From Branchiostoma floridae (taxonomy: Eukaryota; Chordata; Leptocardii; Amphioxiformes; Branchiostomatidae): a DNA stretch of 64,000 nt. The position numbers and the translations under genes are program-made. The stretch is from contig NC_049997.1 in assembly GCF_000003815.2 (NCBI RefSeq), positions 6,096,450 to 6,160,449 on the forward strand, in the 5' to 3' direction. Positions 32,202 through 43,129 of this stretch are shown here, in pieces. The first letter of the stretch is position 1, and every line of letters starts with the position of its first letter. Below the pieces are notes generated by a model. The model was not told the origin of the DNA and did no database searches. It saw only the letters and a list, made by a program, of their open reading frames with translations.

Positions 32202-33040
32202 AATGTATTATTTGTATGTCCCCATCTCAAAATTCAGCCAGAAGAAAGAAAATGGGGGCAGTATGATCCCAACGGTGCAGTAAGAAACCGTATGACTATA
32301 TGAATGACTGACTGACTGTGTGCATGCCTGTTGTAATATGTGGCCACTGGAAAATAGAGATGCATCAGAACACAGGGGCATTAAAACATAGGCCTGTCCG
32401 GTAACAGAAGATAGAAGAAATCATTATCAGGTAACCATGCATGACGCACTGGATTAGGCGGATTTAGAATGATAGCAGTGTTATATCTATCATACTGCAT
32501 TTATGTACTAACATTATATAAGGTTATATCTTACATTGATGATTGTAAGCTTAGTGTGTCGCTACATGTGTATAATTGCTTTGGGTATCAAATTAGGTCC
32601 TTGTGGGGTTTTATGACCAAAATGGGCTGTCAAAAACTTGCTGCTGCTTTTTTTACTTGTTTTAAAATATTAAGGCCTCATTTATCATTAAAACCCCCAT
32701 GAGAGCCTTGCTGATTGGCAGGTATCATTAAAGTAACTGACAGGAAGGCAAGTTTAATGAAGCATGCTGTCAGTTACGACTGGGTTCCCGAGGGGTCCAT
32801 ATGGGGTCTACTCAGGGCTCAAGATACTGATCTTGTATGCACACAATATTGGAGCTATGGACCCAATATTTTACTGTGTGCACCCATACATGTAGATATT
32901 TATGTATGGTAATACCTATGCAATGTAAAAACCATACTGTACACAGCATATTCTATATTTACCTTTTCCCTGTATACAAGTTATTGATGAATTTTTTATT
33001 TTTCCTGAAAAATAATCTATTTCTGTTTGACATTTTATGT
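32202..33040. other. No recognisable feature
   Basis: Unique AT-rich sequence with short unsupported frames. Confidence 0.5.
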
Positions 33041-33049
33041 TTATCAGGT

Positions 33050-34140
33050 CTCCCTTGATCATTGAGTACAAGTAGAATGATTCTGGTGTTGCCCCAAACT
33101 TGGTACATTGCCTGATGGCATATTGACTGTTATTAATGAATTTTGCATTTTTCCAGCCTGAACTGTATTTTCGTTTTACATTTTATGTTATAATTTTACA
33201 TTTTACAATTTAACTCCACGGTCTCTCTTGTCACACAATACAAGTAGAATGATTCTGGTGTTGCCCCTAACTTGGTACATTGCCTGATGGCGTATTGTTA
33301 TTGATGAATTTTGGGTTTTTCATGCCTAAACTGTATTTTCGTTTTACATTTTATGCTATAATTGAACTGTATTTTACATTTAACTCTATGGACTTCCTTG
33401 TCACACAGTACAAGTAGAATGATTCCAGTGTAGCCCCAAACTTGATTGGTGCCCTGATGGTGTATTGTTTGGGATGAATTAATTGTTGAATTTGTCCTGC
33501 CTGAAATTTATTTTCGTTTTACATTTTATGCCATAAACTTACATATTACATTTAACTTCATGGTCCCTCTTGTCACTGAGTACATACAGTTAAGTAGAAT
33601 GATTCCGGTTCTGCCCCAAACTTGGTGGGACCTGCCCTGATGGTGTATTGTTTTGGATGAATTTTGCATTTTTCCTGCCTGAAATTTAATGCAGCAGCTA
33701 TAAACTTACATATTACATTTAACTTCATGGTCCCTCTTGTCACTGAGTACATACAGTTAAGTAGAATGATTCCGGTTCTGCCCCAAACTTGGTGGGACCT
33801 GCCCTGATGGTGTATTGTTTGGGATGAATTTTGCATTTTTCCTCCCTGAAATTTAATGCAGCAGCTATAAACTTACATATTACATTTAACTTCATGGTCC
33901 CCTTTGTCACTGAGTACATACAGTCAAGTAGAATGATTCGGGTGCAGCCCTAAACTTGGTGGGTGCCTGATGGTGTATTGTTGGGGAGAATTTTGCATTT
34001 TTCCTGCCCAAAGAATTATTTTCTTTTTACATTTTATGTTTAATCGTTTCCCCTTGTCACACTATACAGTCAAGTAGAATGATTCCGGAGCTGCCCCAAA
34101 CTTGGTGGGACCTGCCCTGATGGTGTATTGTTTGGGATGG
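33050..34140. repeat. Tandem array, ~170-bp unit, seven copies
   Basis: AAGTAGAATGATTC followed by GCCCCAAACTTGGT and CCTGATGG.GTATTGTT starts units near 33070, 33242, 33411, 33591, 33757, 33925 and 34070. Units 4 and 5 are close to identical over ~165 bp, indicating a recent duplication. The last unit breaks off at 34150 against a CpG-rich block. Confidence 0.93.
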
Positions 34141-34150
34141 ATTTTGCATT

Positions 34151-34640
34151 CCGGCGGCGTCCCCCACCAAATGGGGTTTTGACCCTCCTGGAATCCAATA
34201 ATCCATCACTTATCTCTCGCTCCCAATTCCGTCTGGACCGGGCCGGTGCGCTTCCCCCTCGCTCCCAGTACACCGCCTTACGTCTGGAATAACGCAGCAG
34301 TGTCGGAATTCTCTCCCCTGTAAGTGGGCCCGTTTCATGGAGATTGGGCGTCGTTAGCGGCATGGTTATGAGGTGTGGCGGCGACTCCCGGAACTCGACT
34401 ATTGTTGTCGCGGCAAGCGGCACAGATGCAGATTATTGGTTGGGGGAAGATGGCCCGTCCTAGGTGGTACAGTACAGCACATCCCGTGGCCCCATTGATG
34501 GAAAATGGCAGGCACCAGAGAACCAACCCACGGTCCCGACGCGTACGTAAGTCCCATTTGCTAAGTGCCCATCGTTAGCCGTTCGATGATCTGGCAGCGG
34601 CTGTTGGGTTTTTTCATTTCCGCTGTCGCTGTTACGGAGG
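34151..34640. promoter_or_regulatory. CpG-rich island, candidate promoter/first exon
   Basis: I count roughly 35-40 CpG in about 480 bp, against only a few per 500 bp in the flanking arrays, and GC content rises visibly. On the plus strand a strong donor-like TAC|GTAAGT sits at 34545-34553. A 32-codon ATG frame opens at 34368 but ends at 34463, and a 117-codon minus-strand frame (34070-34423) runs into array sequence. No TATA box, start site or conserved domain was identified, so a gene start is only inferred. Confidence 0.4.
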
Positions 34641-35320
34641 TATTACTTCACTCTCACAGATCTGGACAGTTTTTATACCATATCACCTTTTCAATGTTTC
34701 TAATCAAGAATAGTTTCAGGTCCTGAAAAGGGTAGCCTTTAGGGTAGATTTCTGCTGTTATGGACGTATTACTTAACTCAAAGAGATCTGCATGTAGCCA
34801 GTTTTTATACGGATACTATCACCTTTCGATGTTTCTAATCAAGGTTAGTTTCAGGTCCTGGGTTGGGTTGATTTCTAATGGAGGTATTACGTAACTCACA
34901 CAGAGCTAGCCAGTTTCCTTTACACCATAATTTCACCTTTTTACCACGATATCACATTTTCAATTATTGTATCAAGATTAGTTTTGAGTCCTAAAAATGG
35001 TAGGATTAGACTGTTACAGAGCTATTGCTTATATCACACAGATCTAGCCAGTTTTTCTTCAAACCTTATCATCACTTTTTCAATGTTTGCAATCAAGATT
35101 TAAGTGGCAAGTCCTTAGAAGGGTTGGATTGCAATGGAGGTATTGCTTAACTCAAACAGATCTGGACAGTTTTTCTGCCTAAGATCACCTCTCTATCAAA
35201 TGTTGCAGTATCACCTTTTCAATGTTTGTAATCAAGATTTTAGTGTCAAGTCCTAAAAAGGGCTGGATTGTAATGGAGGTGCATGTATAAATGCTAAACT
35301 CAAACAAATGAATAAATCCA
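34617..35320. repeat. Tandem array, ~115-140-bp unit, six copies
   Basis: GTTAYGGAGGTATTACTTAACTC..CAGATCT..CCAGTTTTT starts units near 34630, 34760, 34877, 35015, 35133 and 35270, each followed by TATCACCTTTTCAATGTTT.TAATCAAGA and a CAGGTCCT.AAAAGGGT segment. Confidence 0.88.
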
Positions 35321-35727
35321 CATGTATCACCTTTACTTTAATTCTGTAATTTTATATACATGCGATGATGGCTGTTTCTTTGTATCCAAAGATCATTGGT
35401 AGGCAGACAAGGTCTGCCTGGCCTGCAGGTGACTTTTGTTATATATATACACATTCAACATTTGCAGACAATTATAGTTTTAAGGTCCCAATAAAGGCTG
35501 AGTTACTTTCTAACTTGAACAGATGAAGCCAGGTCCTCAACTATGTGTTTCAGCTTGTCTTTCAATACTGTACATCCAATAAATGTAATAAACTAAGGTT
35601 TTGGAGGTCCCGAAAAGCATAGGAAATGCTATGGAGATATTTCTTCACAGATCTATCTTAGGGTCTTCCATATATTTAATTTTGATTTCTTTTCAAATCT
35701 GTAGATGCAATGTTTGCAGCACAGTTA
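35321..35727. other. No strong feature; decayed array relatives
   Basis: Faint echoes of the preceding unit (GGTCC.AATAAAGG..., GGTCCCGAAAAGC) occur at 35485 and 35605; otherwise unique. Confidence 0.4.
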
Positions 35728-35912
35728 GGCCTGACTTAATTTCTTGGTTCTCTAGTTTTGTCAAAGTGAAAATAAATTAATTTTTTTTTTTTAGGAAGAG
35801 GAGAATCATAAAGCAAGAGGGTCCTTAGGCATTATTATAATTTTTTCCAATTTAGGGTTTTTTAAAGAAAAACATTAAAAAATCCGAGAACCAACATTGA
35901 CTTGGTGCGGCC
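35728..35912. mobile_element. Harbinger-like MITE with TTA duplication (copy 4)
   Basis: Starts GGCCTGACTTAATTTCTTGG and ends GACTTGGTGCGGCC. TTA stands on both sides (35725-35727, 35913-35915). 185 bp, interior AT-rich. Confidence 0.85.
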
Positions 35913-35915
35913 TTA

Positions 35916-36300
35916 TACAACGTAGTTAAATGGTATATCTTAAGTTGTCATTTTTGCATAACCTTTCCTCTTGATTCTGTACAACCAGCCCAGGCTAGTG
36001 TATGTTTCAGTTGTTACACAGAAGGATCCTATTAAGGCTTACACAGAGTTTTCACATACAATCATGGCCTTTTTTGCCCAGAGATAGGGGGGAGAGATCA
36101 GCAAACATAAGCTGTTTACCAGAACGTACGAATGTAGGATGATAGCAACGCACACTGTCGCCGTAATTCATCGCCGCAAAATTCAAATCCGGCAATATCC
36201 CCGTTTTTTACGAGTAGCCATCCATTGTGTGGGTTTAGCACGCCGTTCTAATGATGGGTCATCCGATGTGGCCATCTGTTCGGCGTGCCCACGGTTCTCC
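35916..36300. other. Unique sequence with a CpG-rich patch
   Basis: 36120-36300 has many CpG (GTCGCCG, TCGCCGC, CACGCCG, TTCGGCG) compared with its surroundings. A 70-codon frame overlaps but has no known domain. Confidence 0.4.
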
Positions 36301-37110
36301 ATTCCCCAACCGATCAAATATGTCTTTTACATGCATTGGTCATATCTATGATGCACATTTTGTTCTGTACAAATGTATGTGGTTTGGATTGTGGGCTTTA
36401 TCTACAACATGTATAATGTATTGTTGTGTCAATGTCATCAATGCATACTATCTGAATCAATGAAGATATCATCCAAATACGGTCCATGGCAAATTGATCA
36501 AATATATCCTGATTTTCTGATGCACGTTTTGTGCTGTATGTGATTGGAAATGGCTTTTTTTTATAGGATGTTGTGTTGATGGGAATATCTTCAATGTGTG
36601 CTATTATTGAATAAATCATCGAAATGCCTTTCATTGCAAATCGGTCAAATTATCCTTTTCATCCATGGTCATATCTATGCTGCACATTTCATACTGTACG
36701 AATGTGGTGGGTTGGATTTTGGGCTTTGTTTATAAGGTACTGTAACAGTTGTGTCAGTGGGTAAGTAATGTTTTTCATTTGTGCTTTCAATGAATATATC
36801 TTGATCACCGAAATGCCTTTCATTTCAATTTGATCAAATTTATCCTTTACATCCATCGATGATTTTCTGATGCACATTTTGTGTTGTATGCGGTTAGAAT
36901 TCTTGGATTTTTATTGAGGGATATTTTTGTGTTGATGGGGTAGAGATGTCATCAATTTGTGCTATCAATGAATACATTATCCAAATACAGTTCATATGGC
37001 AAATTGATCAAATACATCCTTTACATCCATTGGTCATATGCAATGCACATGTTATACTGTATGTGGTTACGTCTGTGGGATTTGTGATAATTAATTACAT
37101 ATTTGCAGAG
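36300..37110. repeat. Tandem array, ~170-185-bp unit, five copies
   Basis: GATGCACATTTTGT.CTGTA recurs near 36351, 36519, 36678, 36867 and 37042. Units also contain GGCAAATTGATCAAATATATCCTTTACATCCAT and a TTGTGTTGATGGG.A..T.TCAAT segment. Confidence 0.85.
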
Positions 37111-37284
37111 TATCGTGCCTAATATCCTTGCTGTCTACTGGCCATGAATATGTCACTGGATTGCCTCCATATAATATGACACACTATCCTGTCACTTGAA
37201 ATAAGCTTTCTGGCAAGAATTTCCAATAAATGTACTATAATAAAGATTGCAGAATATGATCATATCAGAATGCAAATTTGCACG

Positions 37285-37425
37285 TTATGTGCGAAACTGG
37301 TGTGTTACGCCAAACGGCGGTTATACCAGCTATATACATTTGTAGATACAGATACAGAAGCTGGTGTGTTACGACAAACGGCGCTTGTACCGGCTATATA
37401 GATACAGATACAGATGTGTGGTTGG
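37285..37425 (+). repeat. Two tandem copies of the TTATACCGGCTATATAGATACAG repeat end
   Basis: AACTGGTGTGTTACGCCAAACGGCGGTTATACCAGC at 37297 and AGCTGGTGTGTTACGACAAACGGCGCTTGTACCGGC at 37358, each ending in a GATACA tandem tail. Same family as 11085-11155. The CCAAACGGCGG core plus short tail suggests a retroposon 3' terminus. Confidence 0.7.
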
Positions 37426-38619
37426 GGTGGTGTGTTTTTGAATTAAGATATCATCATGCGTATTAGTCAGATTTCATGCTGATCTGCCATCTATGAATTA
37501 TATGTCCCTCGATTATATCACAATATCCTCATTATATACTATATAGATAGCACGATGCGATATGAATATTTTGTATGGGCTGCTGTGGGTATTTGTGATG
37601 CCATTAAGATGTTGTTGGGAGTTCAGTCAAGTCAGATAGATATCGACTATCTATTGATACCGTTGCATTCCGTTAATGTACCGTTGCATTTTGAATAAAT
37701 AAAGATAAATAAATAGATCATATGCCACCATATGATAATATTGTCTGCTATGCACATATCAAAGAAAGGAATGCCTCTACAAAACATTGTGGTATATCAC
37801 AATATCCTTAATATATAGGTTGAAAAAAAATATTATCAAAAAGTAGCTAACCATATTCTGTAAATTATTTGGATGGCCTTTGGTGTTTTTGTGATGAATT
37901 TGTACCAGTCAGACAGATAGCCATCGTTATCATTCTGCTATCCCTGACTCACGACTCTAGAATGTTTCACTAGCTGAATTTATCTTTCTGGTTTTACCAG
38001 CATAGCTTATCAGCACCTAATGTTTCTGTTTTGATGATAAGGCCCTTTTGGCCATTCTGCATAAGTGCACACATTTATTTCTGCCAGGGCCCTGTCTGTT
38101 GTAACGTCGGGTGCAATAATTCTCAATTTATCGCAAATGCACCAACAAATTATCATTACCTATACCAGTCCTTTGTCAGAATTATTGCCAAAAGACGTGT
38201 AAAAAAACAATCTTATGAAAGATGATCAGACAATTATTTCTGCTAAATTTTATATGTAGTATCTTTTAGCGCTTAAAAATCCCGCAACCGTTATACAATG
38301 TTAATACATAAATCCCTGTCACTGATGTGTTTACAGATCAACAGCATGACAACAGCATCACAAGATAAAAAAAAACAAAGTAAACGGATCACATATCGTT
38401 CATATTACACAATGGATATTGGATATAATTCCAGGTACATTCGGCCATAAGTTTATCCATCCCTCAGCAGATATTCCTTTAACAATGTTTGCAGTTTGCA
38501 AAGTTAACCAATCTGAAATTTTTACTTTACATACTATAATTTGGGCTGAATTTAGCTATAATTTCTTCCATTCCTATGCTGATATACATCAACAGAATTT
38601 GCATATCCTACTACATGTA
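37426..38619. other. No recognisable feature
   Basis: Unique AT-rich sequence of about 1.2 kb. A short repeat of ACCGTTGCATTC/T at 37659-37695 ends in AATAAATAAAGATAAATAAATAG. Confidence 0.5.
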
Positions 38620-38912
38620 CAGGGCTCGAAATACTGGGTGCATGTGCACCCAGGTGCACCCTAAATTGGAGCTGTGCACCCGGGTGCACCCAAATATTTT
38701 CTTAGGTTTATGTAATATGTAAAGATATCAAAGTATACTAAGTATACATCATATTCTTGACATCTAAGTGGTAGAAAAATAATAAATATATCTGTCATGG
38801 TACTTGTTTAAGAATTTGATAGCTTGTAACTAAGTTTTGCTATTAGGTTGTTACCTGTGGTGCACCCAAAACCTGTGCACCTAATAATCCCAAAAATGAA
38901 TTTCGAACCCTG
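38620..38912 (+). mobile_element. MITE, CAGGGCTCGAAAT ends, GGTGCACC subterminal motifs (copy 5)
   Basis: Starts CAGGGCTCGAAATACTGGG and ends GAATTTCGAACCCTG. ATGTA is duplicated on both sides (38615-38619, 38913-38917). The ends match the CCTGCA-type copies but subterminal repeats are GGTGCACC. 293 bp. Confidence 0.92.
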
Positions 38913-39255
38913 ATGTATCTATATCATCGAGATATTTTCAGCTCTTTCAGCGCATGTACGTCAACAGCATTAGCAGATTGCACGCCCAAAAGAACCTGAA
39001 AGGCTTGCATTTACGCACTGATATCGTTATGATATATTCGGCCATCGCTTGCTACATTCCTCAGTGGATCGCGTCATCAGTCTGCAAACCCATCTAAAAG
39101 GATTGCATTATCAGCAATCGCAATGATTTAGCTGTAAAATGGAATACTTGGAAAGAAAATCCCCGTCCCGTTTTGCACTCCCGGCCCATTTAGGCAAGGG
39201 TAATGTGATTTGGTTGAATTAGGGCACTTCGGTGGTTCGCACCATTTGGGGCGGC
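38913..39255. other. No recognisable feature
   Basis: Unique sequence, CpG-richer towards 39160-39255. Confidence 0.45.
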
Positions 39256-39257
39256 CG

Positions 39258-40120
39258 GGGTGTCTATGATTTATTCAGGTTCCAATTTACGGCACATGCC
39301 CCAGCGTTTTTTCATCACATTTTGTTGTTCAGCTTGCGGTATAACGCGAGTTCACCTTTATCTGTGGGGTAACCTATATCCGTTGGTTTTTAAGACGGGG
39401 CATTTAGGAATCAGGTCAACGAATGACGGTTTCAAACTGCATGATTTGAAAATATCCTGTTCAATGTTACAATTTGAAACAACAGTCTGGCAACGTAAAT
39501 TCCCTAAAATACCATCATGTTAAAAAAACAACGGATAAAGGTCACCAGCGGATAAAGGTGAACTCAAGCGTTATATTGTTTTGTCAGCATTTCTTTAAAA
39601 TCAGTGTTATTCCCTAGTCTGTCCATGTTGTATGTCGTTTTTTTTTTCTAGATTTGAACTCAACATTTTATCAATAATTAGCTAGTAGATTGTGTCTCTA
39701 TGATTTATTCAGGTTCCAATATACGGCACACGCACCAGTGTTTTTTCAGCACATGTTGTTGTGCAGCTTGCAGTATATATTGTTTTGTCAGCATTTCCTC
39801 AAAATCAGTGTTATTCCCTAGTCTGTCCATGTTGTATGTCAGTTTTTTTTTTCTAGATTTGAACTCAACATTTTATCAATAATTAGCTAGTAGATTGTAT
39901 CTCGATGACTTATTCAGGTTCCAATTTACAGCACATGCCCCAGTGTTTCTTCATCACATGTTGTTGTTCAGCTTGTCAGCTTGCAGTATATATTGTTTTG
40001 CCAGCATTTCCTCAAAATCTGTGTTACTCCCTAGTCTGTCCATGTTGTATATGAGTTTTTTTAATTCTTAATTTGAACTCCACATTTTATCAATAATTAG
40101 CTAATAAATCAAGAACATTT
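39258..40120. repeat. Tandem array, ~200-bp unit, three copies, first carries a MITE
   Basis: TGATTTATTCAGGTTCCAAT starts units near 39266, 39698 and 39908. Units 2 and 3 read GCAGTATATATTGTTTTG uninterrupted; unit 1 has the MITE at that TA. All end ACTCAACATTTTATCAATAATTAGCTA. Confidence 0.93.
39344..39571. mobile_element. MITE with ACGCGAGTTCACC ends, TA target (copy 2)
   Basis: Starts ACGCGAGTTCACCTTTATC and ends GGTGAACTCAAGCGT between duplicated TA. The host units at 39698 and 39908 show the uninserted TA. Interior has ACCTATATCCGTTGG and its inverse. 228 bp. Confidence 0.92.
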
Positions 40121-40267
40121 GACATCATAACAATTTCTGATGTTTTTACCTAATGATTACATAGGTGTTTATATATATTTGTACCTTGAGCCAAAAAGCA
40201 GTTACTCATGACAAGCAACTGGATATGATTTTAGAATCGGTCAGACATTTCAAACAACATACGTTGT

Positions 40268-40627
40268 CAGGGCTCGAAATTCATTTTTGGGATTAGGTGC
40301 ACTGGTGCACCCAGCTTAAAAAAATGGGTGCACAAAAACATTTTTGGGTGCACCACTCAAATTTAAGTGATAACCTAGTAATGAAACTTAGTTACAAGCA
40401 ATCAAATTCTTAAGCAAGTACTATGACAGACATTTTTATTATCTTTCTAACACTTATACTATTAGATGTCAAGAATATGATGTATACTAGACTACTTTTA
40501 TATCTTAACATACATAAACCTAAGAAAATATTTGGGTGCACCCTGTGCACCCACAGAAAATAGTTGGGTGCACATCTCCAATTTTGGGTGCACCTGGGTG
40601 CACATGCACCCAGTATTTCGAGCCCTG
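40268..40627 (-). mobile_element. MITE, CAGGGCTCGAAAT ends, GGTGCACC type (copy 6)
   Basis: Starts CAGGGCTCGAAATTCATTTTTGGG and ends AGTATTTCGAGCCCTG, with GTTGT duplicated (40263-40267, 40628-40632). Inverse orientation to copy 5 and clearly the same subfamily. 360 bp. Confidence 0.93.
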
Positions 40628-40830
40628 GTTGTCTTTTGTCAGTGACACCAGAGAGATCTGTTGAAGAGCATTTTTATATCCTAGCTGTTAAATGATATAC
40701 AAATCAGATCTAGTTGAAGAACAGGTTTAACCTAAGTATGACTTAATATACAAAGAGGGGAGGAACACAAATCTTTAATACAGTCAAACCTGTATTAGGG
40801 GCCACCTCTACAGAGGGGCCACCTGTCCAT

Positions 40831-40929
40831 AGTGGCCACTTTTTGTCTGTCCCTTGGGTATTTTATCTACAAGTTACCACCTCTATCTTGTAGATAAAAT
40901 ACCCAAGGGACAGACAAAAAAAAGTGGCC
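40831..40929. repeat. Inverted duplication, ~43-bp arms, inside the MITE
   Basis: AGTGGCCACTTTTTGTCTGTC...ATCTACAAG (40831-40873) is followed after 13 bases by its inverse CTTGTAGAT...AAAGTGGCC (40887-40929), nearly perfect. The related MITE at 60885 has this segment only once. Confidence 0.93.
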
Positions 40930-40963
40930 GCAAGGTGGTTATCTACAAGTTACCACCTCTATA

Positions 40964-41465
40964 AGTGGGACCGCGTGGCGCAATGGCAGCATTTGCGGCT
41001 CGAGACCGAGAGGTTACGGGTTCGAATCCAGCAGCTGTGTCACCGATCTTGTGCCCTTGGGAAAGGCACTTTACACAACTTTCCTCACTTAACTCAGGTG
41101 TAAATGAGTATCTAGTGGCCTTGTGTGGCTTGGTGGGGCTATGTGGCCGAGACTGCCCTTAGGGGCATGTTCGGGCATGACGCACCCGCCATGACACACG
41201 AGTCGGGGGTAGGAGGAACCCCTTACATCCTTGGTTGGAAGTCCTCCTAGGAGACGGATACTCCGAACAACAAAGCTGCATCTGCTGGAGCCGCCTCACA
41301 CGTTGCATACAGTTGCCCCTATGAGACTTTGTGCTCCAGTAGACGAGAGGGTGGAGAAGGAATTGCACACCCCTCCTTCACCTTAAAAAAAGTCATGTGC
41401 AGGTCAGGCAAACAGGCAAAATAGCCTGTCTGCCTCCTCATCTGTCCAATCGACAGGAGAAACCA
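40964..41465 (+). mobile_element. SINE-B, ~500 bp, tRNA-headed
   Basis: Box-A-like GTGGCGCAATGGCAGCATTT and box-B-like GGTTACGGGTTCGAATCCAG open the element, then GTGTCACCGATCTTGTGCCCTTGGGAAAGGCACTTTAC. Flanking ACCACCTCTATA occurs at 40952-40963 and 41466-41477, a 12-bp target duplication. The later part (GTGGCCGAGACTGCCCTTAGGGG) faintly recalls the SINE-A body. The length suggests a composite or LINE-derived 3' part. Confidence 0.87.
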
Positions 41466-41600
41466 ACCACCTCTATACAGAGGCCACCTGTCTATAGTGG
41501 CCAAATTTGTCCGGTCCCTTGAGTGGCCGTATAGACAGGTTTGACTGTAGTCCAAGGCAACAAAGGTAAGACAAGTTGAGACTAATTTTGTGCCTTCAAG

Positions 41601-41661
41601 TTTCAGCACCAGGGACAGGTAAGGCACCAAGTTGGTGCCTTACCTGTCCCTGGTGCTGAAA
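41601..41661. repeat. 61-bp perfect inverted duplication (30-bp arms, 1-base spacer)
   Basis: TTTCAGCACCAGGGACAGGT to 41630 is followed, after a single G at 41631, by its exact reverse complement to 41661. Confidence 0.98.
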
Positions 41662-41720
41662 GTTATACAGTTATATTTCTCAAACAGCATAATCAAGGTG
41701 GTGTACAAGCCTTCAGTTTA

Positions 41721-41921
41721 GGCGTAACCAATCTAATTTGTTGGTTCTTGTAGTTCTAAAGTGGAAATATACAAGGGAGACATCATAAAATCAGCAGGAA
41801 GACATTCATCAAAGTGAGTGCACCAAAGCATAAGTTTGGCCCTCAGGCTTCGTTTTCCGTATGTTTTTCCAGTTAAAATTTTTTTTTTATAAATCCTAGA
41901 ACTAACCGAATTGGTGTGGCC
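41721..41921. mobile_element. Harbinger-like MITE (copy 5)
   Basis: Starts GGCGTAACCAATCTAATTTG and ends CGAATTGGTGTGGCC; flanks TTA and TAA do not match exactly. The interior shares GACATCATAAA and CAGGCTTCGTTTTCC with other copies. 201 bp. Confidence 0.8.
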
Positions 41922-41980
41922 TAAACGGAAGACTTGTCTTGGGGGTCTCCAGTTTACACAATTATTCCCCAGCCACCTAA

Positions 41981-42346
41981 GGCCATACCGATTCAATTTC
42001 TTGGTTCACGGATTCGCTCGCTCCTATTTTTTGGGAAAAAAATAAAAATAAAAATTACCACTCAGCAAATTTTCACCATTAATGAAACCATTCACCAACT
42101 TTCTGGTGTAGCAAATTGGCCTTTATATTATAAGCTCCTCAAAGTGTGGGTACAGGTGCTGTTACTGTACAAAAATAGTGTTTTTGTACTTTTTTCAAGC
42201 TGAAAACTTTTTTTCTTTATGTTTTGGATTAGCCGTTACCTTTACCCCAACCATTTTACAATTTTTATTTTTATTTTTATTTCGCCCTCTCGCTCCATAT
42301 GTTTTATGAAAAAATCCGTGAACCAAGAAATTAAATTGGTGTGCCC
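41981..42346. mobile_element. Harbinger-like MITE (copy 6), A/T-rich interior
   Basis: Starts GGCCATACCGATTCAATTTC and ends AAATTGGTGTGCCC, flanked by TAA and TTA. Long inverted ends: ATTCGCTCGCTCC...AAAATAAAAATAAAA on the left is mirrored by TTTTTATTTTTATTT..TCTCGCTCC on the right. 366 bp. Confidence 0.85.
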
Positions 42347-42349
42347 TTA

Positions 42350-43125
42350 GGTAGTTCTATCACCTTTTGAGTACCCTAAGCATGTACAAGAGGTGCCATA
42401 CTGTACAAGAAGCAATTCAAACCGGATAAAACGTAATAACATCACCATCTATAGTGTAAACATAACAGCAAAAGAGGAAGGATTTTCACACCTAGCTCTG
42501 GAAGTGTTGTTTTTACCACATGCACGAGACGCTGGCGATATGAGCCTGTCTATACAGACACCATTTAGATGCTAATGAAATGTTAGGGTGTGTTTGCTGG
42601 ATTAAATGGCCGTGGATGAACAGTTTCTGTTCAGGTACGCTGGTGACAAAGTAATCAGAAACCAGACACTTTTGGGACTTGGTAGATCTTATAGGCAGGT
42701 TGAGGCTACTCTAATTGATGTTCTTGGTTTTTGGACGTTTTTAAGCAAAATGCAACAAGAGGAAAAGACAAATAGATCTTTGGAGAACAAATTTTTTTTT
42801 TAAACTTTGATTCAGAGCTATGTTGAGATCAATTTTCTTTCTGTCTTACTCATTGTTTGGGAGCTCGTGTTGTTGATTTTCATTGTTAAATCTGTCATTT
42901 TAAACTCACAGAAATGCTCTCTCATTAGTTTCATATTATGTTGTACTGTTACACTGTTTTACACAAAGTCTGAATTTTAATTTGTTTTAGCTAGGGCACT
43001 CAAAAGTCAAAGTAACTTTAAAAGTCAACTTAACTTTCTGATGTCTACCCTTTCCCAATATTGTGCCAATAATTTGTGCAGTAGGTACATAATTTTATTT
43101 CGAATTGCAGTGTCAGAGAATACCA
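42350..43125. other. No recognisable feature
   Basis: Unique sequence with two short unsupported frames (60 and 65 codons). Confidence 0.5.
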
Positions 43126-43129
43126 TTTA

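Larger units (their letters stand above)
40781..41547. mobile_element. Pogo-like MITE, CAGTCAAACCTG ends, rearranged and carrying a SINE
   Basis: Starts CAGTCAAACCTGTATTAGGG and ends ACAGGTTTGACTG between TA. Without the SINE (40964-41465) and one copy of its duplication it is ~250 bp, versus 178 bp for 60885-61062. The extra length is an inverted duplication at 40831-40929. Confidence 0.9.

Noticed and set aside
32036-32283. Cys-rich peptides
   Set aside because: These are translations of a TG/CATG simple repeat.
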